Source of the DNA: Verrucomicrobiota bacterium
GTDB lineage: Bacteria > Verrucomicrobiota > Verrucomicrobiia > Limisphaerales > AV2
Direction: 5' to 3'
Assembly (NCBI GenBank): GCA_003219675.1
Contig: QHPW01000409.1
Location: 583-8,681, forward strand
Length of the DNA: 8,099 bases
Under the pieces are notes generated by a model. The model was not told where the DNA came from. It searched no databases and worked only from the letters and a program-made list of their open reading frames with translations. The position numbers were made by a program, and so were the translations under genes. The first letter of the stretch is position 1; every line of letters starts with the position of its first letter. This document shows, piece by piece, positions 5,777 through 8,099 of the stretch.

Positions 5777-7435
5777 ATGCGTTTTCTGCCGATTGTGAGC
5801 CGTGAACTTCGCGTGGCCGCGCGGCGCCGGAGCACTTACACCCTTCGCCTGCTCGCGGCGGCGGCGGCCTTTTCCGTCATTCTTTGGCTCTGTCTGTTCC
5901 CGACTCCAGGGCAGCCGCCGACGGCCCTGGGCAAATCGCTGTTCACGGCCCTGTCCATCCTGGCATTCGCTTACTGCCTGCTGATCGGGCCGTTCATCAC
6001 GGCGGATTCCATCAGCTCGGAAAAAAGAGACGGCACGCTGGGCCTACTGTTCCTGACCGATTTGCGGAGTTTCGACGTGGTGCTCGGCAAGTGGGCCGCC
6101 ACTTCGCTGGCGGGCTTCTACGGACTGGTGGCCGTGTTGCCTGCCCTGGGCATTCCGGTGTTGCTGGGCGGCGTCACGCCCGGCGAATACGGCCGAACCG
6201 CGCTGGCCGTGCTGAACGCGGTACTGTTTTCGCTCACCGCCGGATTGTTTGTCTCAGCGCTGAACCGCGATCATACCAAGACGATCCTCGGCTCGTTGAT
6301 TCTGGTGCTGACGTTGAGCGGGCTGCTTCCGGGGCTCATGGTCCTCTTGTTCAAGGGCTTTTTGGGCCGGGGCATTGACGGTTATCCGCCGATCGCCTTG
6401 TTCAGCCCGGTTTACGCGGGCCAGTTCGCTGTGGACGCGGCATTCCGCACAAACCCGAAACTTTTCTGGGCCTCGCTCGGCGCCGTCCACGCCTTGAGCT
6501 GGTGGTTTGTGATTGGCGCCATCCTCATCGTCACTCGAGTCTGGCGGCAGGAGCCGGTGGAACGCCGCCAATCGCGGTTGTGGCTGCTGCGATTGGGCCG
6601 AACGCGACGATGGCAGCGACGCCTCGGAAAACGGCTCGCCACAAATCCGGTTTACACGATCGCCAGCCGGCATCGCTGGCCGCATTGGGTGTTCTGGGCG
6701 CTGGTCGGCATCGTCACCATCAACATTTATTGGCTGACCATCGGCACCCGGCGCAATCCCGGCCTCTACCAGTTCCATCAGCATTTCAGCAGCGCGATGT
6801 ATTTCATCAACCGCGTCTGGATCGCCGCGATGGCGTGCAGCTTCTTTCTTGAAGCCCGTCGCAATGGCGCGTTGGAACTGATCCTCACCACGCCGATGGA
6901 TGCGCGGACGGTCCGGCGCGGCCGCCGGCGGGCGCTGATTCGACTGTTCTTCTGGCCGGTGCTGGCGATTGCGGTCCTGCACTGGTTATATCTTTATTAC
7001 TCCTGGCAACCGTACGTGAAACAGCAAAACAGCCAGCTGGTCTTTCGATGGCACGCCACATTGGCCGGCGGGAGTCTGGCCGGGTTTCTGACCGATGTGC
7101 TGGCCTTGAGCGCGCTCGGTGGCTGGCTCAGCCTGTCGGCGAAAAGAACCCCGTTCGTCATTCTGGAGACGTTCGTCCTGGTGACCCTGGCGCCCTGGGT
7201 GGCGCTGTACTTGCTGGGCGGATCGCGCCTGTTACAGGTGAAGTTTCCCAATTCATTTTACATCGTTCAACCGTCGGTGTGGGTCGCGAAGAACCTGCTG
7301 TTTTTTGGATGGGCCGTCTGGAAATCGCGCAGACACTTTCGCGCGGCGGCGGCGCAAACCTACCGGCTGAAATGCGCAGACGTCGAGCCTGCTGCCGGCG
7401 CACCCGCGACAAATATTCTGACGAGCAGCGCTTAG
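5777..7435 (+). CDS. ABC-2 type transporter permease, 552 aa
   Basis: A polytopic inner-membrane protein of the ABC-2 permease superfamily; it would need an ATPase partner, and none is in the window. MRFLPIVSRELRVAARRRSTY is a typical cytoplasmic start, which fixes ATG 5777. About twelve hydrophobic segments lie near residues 22-42, 55-76, 108-132, 140-161, 169-192, 231-253, 303-323, 341-358, 386-408, 428-453, 459-480 and 497-515. Two similar cytosolic blocks recur: ITADSISSEKRDGTLGLLFL (74-93) and ARRNGALELILTTPM (360-374). Each follows a membrane helix, suggesting two fused ABC2 halves. A basic loop (254-300, RVWRQEP...RRWQRRLGKR) separates them. The substrate cannot be told; export is the usual direction. 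The gene is divergent from the OB-fold gene. Its last codon and TAG stop lie in the inverted-repeat end of the element at 7430-7606; before insertion the stop would have been TAA. Confidence 0.9.
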   Translation: MRFLPIVSRELRVAARRRSTYTLRLLAAAAAFSVILWLCLFPTPGQPPTALGKSLFTALSILAFAYCLLIGPFITADSISSEKRDGTLGLLFLTDLRSFDVVLGKWAATSLAGFYGLVAVLPALGIPVLLGGVTPGEYGRTALAVLNAVLFSLTAGLFVSALNRDHTKTILGSLILVLTLSGLLPGLMVLLFKGFLGRGIDGYPPIALFSPVYAGQFAVDAAFRTNPKLFWASLGAVHALSWWFVIGAILIVTRVWRQEPVERRQSRLWLLRLGRTRRWQRRLGKRLATNPVYTIASRHRWPHWVFWALVGIVTINIYWLTIGTRRNPGLYQFHQHFSSAMYFINRVWIAAMACSFFLEARRNGALELILTTPMDARTVRRGRRRALIRLFFWPVLAIAVLHWLYLYYSWQPYVKQQNSQLVFRWHATLAGGSLAGFLTDVLALSALGGWLSLSAKRTPFVILETFVLVTLAPWVALYLLGGSRLLQVKFPNSFYIVQPSVWVAKNLLFFGWAVWKSRRHFRAAAAQTYRLKCADVEPAAGAPATNILTSSA

Positions 7436-7606
7436 TGGTCTATTTCATAAATACGCATACCCACAGGGCGGCATGTCTTTTGGCCGGAGGCGTCGTTGCT
7501 CGCTCCTCACAGATCCACTGCGGGATATGCTCGTCGCTCGCGCCTGGCCTCCGCCCAAAATCCATTGCCGCGAACGTGTGCGTATTTATGAAATAGACCA
7601 CTAAGC
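7430..7606. mobile_element. MITE-like foldback element, 28-bp perfect end repeats
   Basis: 7430-7457 and 7579-7606 are perfect 28-bp inverted repeats (GCTTAGTGGTCTATTTCATA... and its complement). The interior is also an imperfect palindrome: TTTTGGCCGGAGGC near 7479 faces GCCTCCGCCCAAAA near 7548-7561. No transposase frame fits, so it is non-autonomous. The ends are consistent with a TA target duplication (TA at 7433-7434 and 7602-7603), as made by IS630/Tc1-mariner-type enzymes. Under that reading the true end repeats begin with GTGGTCTATTTC, and the flanking GCTTAAGC target was itself a palindrome. Short ORFs reading VVYFINTHT or its reverse are artefacts of the ends. Confidence 0.85.
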
Positions 7607-7612
7607 CGGTTC

Positions 7613-7765
7613 GTAGCGCAGGCATTTTGCCTGCCGGTTGCGAGGCCGTTCAGAAATTGAGCGGGCATTCCCGGCAAGGATGCCGCGAAACCTGCACGCT
7701 GGAAGCGTGCGCTACGTAGCGCAGCCTTCCAGGCTGCAGGTTGACGGGGCTTCCCAGCCCCGCGT
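7613..7765. repeat. Cluster of three GTAGCGCA double-hairpin modules
   Basis: Three modules abut: forward from 7613 (CAGGCA-TTT-TGCCTG at 7619-7633), reverse ending at 7715 (GCACGCTGGAAGCGTGC at 7694-7710), and forward from 7716 (GCAGCCT-TCC-AGGCTGC at 7721-7737, then GGGGCT-TCCC-AGCCCC at 7746-7761). The reverse and second forward modules meet in the perfect palindrome GCGCTACGTAGCGC (7709-7722). Stems differ while the GTAGCGCA lead and loop triplets stay alike. This is a BIME-like array directly after the MITE-like element. Confidence 0.82.
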
Positions 7766-7946
7766 TCTGACACATGGCCTGTCATCCCGGGGGCAGTGTC
7801 AACAAGATGCGCGCACGAATGGGGCAAACACCGTATTTACCTTTTCGAACCGGCCGCTGAGTCTTGCAACGTGTACCCCCAACCGGTTAACCAAATGCCT
7901 TGCTGCCCTGGCCGACTTCGGGTATGAACCATTCAATTCACGAACC
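7766..7946. other. Leader region of the prepilin-like gene
   Basis: No larger gene is seen. It contains a weak dyad, TGACAC at 7768-7773 with GTGTCA at 7796-7801, and a possible 8-codon leader ORF (MNHSIHEP) starting at ATG 7924, whose TGA overlaps the prepilin start as ATGA. A promoter presumably lies here, but no clear -35/-10 pair could be chosen. Confidence 0.4.
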
Positions 7947-8099
7947 ATGAAAGCCATTTTTGCCCTTCCTGTCAGACGCCAGGTGGCGTTCACGCTCATC
8001 GAGTTGCTGGTGGTTATCGCCATCATCGCGATCCTTGCCGGTTTGCTCCTGCCCGCTCTGGCGCGGGCCAAGCAGAAGGCCATGGCCATCAAGTGCGTT
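7947..8099 (+). CDS. Prepilin-type N-terminal cleavage/methylation protein (type II secretion/type IV pilin-like), 5' part
   Basis: The 51 codons seen encode a class III (type IV pilin-like) signal: a basic leader MKAIFALPVRRQVA, then FTLIELLVVIAIIAILAGLLLPALARAKQKA. A prepilin peptidase would cut between A14 and F15 and methylate the Phe; Glu at mature position +5 (E19) is present. The residue before the cut is Ala rather than Gly, which is common in planctomycete/verrucomicrobial proteins of this class. The hydrophobic helix would anchor the subunit in the inner membrane before assembly. Many such proteins in this phylum are orphan pseudopilin-like proteins with C-terminal beta domains (often annotated type II secretion system protein G), so pilus function is not assured. 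ATG 7947 is the only in-frame ATG nearby; no strong ribosome site precedes it, but it overlaps the stop of a tiny upstream ORF. The gene runs off the window. Confidence 0.93.
   Translation, partial: MKAIFALPVRRQVAFTLIELLVVIAIIAILAGLLLPALARAKQKAMAIKCV

Noticed and set aside
7436..7625. Small plus- and minus-strand ORFs around VVYFINTHT / VCVFMK
   Set aside because: Both are translations of the inverted ends of the MITE-like element and have no independent coding signal.
7613..7765. CRISPR array
   Set aside because: The repeated units are hairpin modules in both orientations with variable stems and no regular spacer length.

Overview
The window reads as a chromosomal segment of a Verrucomicrobiota-like bacterium, probably from the Pedosphaera/Limisphaerales side. 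This is inferred from the style of the prepilin N-terminus at the right edge, the large two-half ABC-2 permease, and many palindromic intergenic repeats. No marker gene here settles the taxonomy. TGA acts as a normal stop at the end of ileS, one DUF1326 gene and the 213-aa hypothetical gene, so the genetic code looks standard.

Layout. (1) 2-628, plus strand: the C-terminal end of isoleucyl-tRNA synthetase. (2) 675-1316, minus strand: an AT-richer gene of unknown function, convergent with ileS. (3) 1472-4258, minus strand: a cassette read right to left as DUF1326-A, DUF4242 (nickel-binding SCO4226-like), DUF1326-B and DUF2182 (predicted metal-binding membrane protein). The DUF2182 gene is split by an in-frame TGA where a Trp codon is expected. 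(4) 4259-4956: a gene-poor stretch holding the probable control region of the cassette and two palindromic repeats. (5) 4957-5730, minus strand: a coiled-coil plus OB-fold (tRNA_anti-like) protein. Its C-terminus is frameshifted and its N-terminus is partly encoded by an interspersed repeat. (6) 5777-7435, plus strand: a 552-aa ABC-2 type permease. (7) 7430-7946: a 177-bp foldback MITE-like element sitting on the permease stop codon, then a cluster of hairpin repeats. (8) 7947-8099, plus strand: the start of a type IV pilin/pseudopilin-like gene.

How it fits together. The cassette joins two soluble Cys-rich paralogues, a small putative nickel/metal-binding protein and a Cys/Met-rich membrane protein. 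It looks like an uncharacterised metal- or thiol-handling system and is the most interesting functional unit. The other strong theme is invasion by short palindromic elements: two lie between cassette genes, one enters a coding sequence, and one is inserted into a stop codon while leaving a stop in place. Two genes (DUF2182 and the OB-fold gene) each carry one disabling change, so gene decay and assembly or base-calling error must both be considered.
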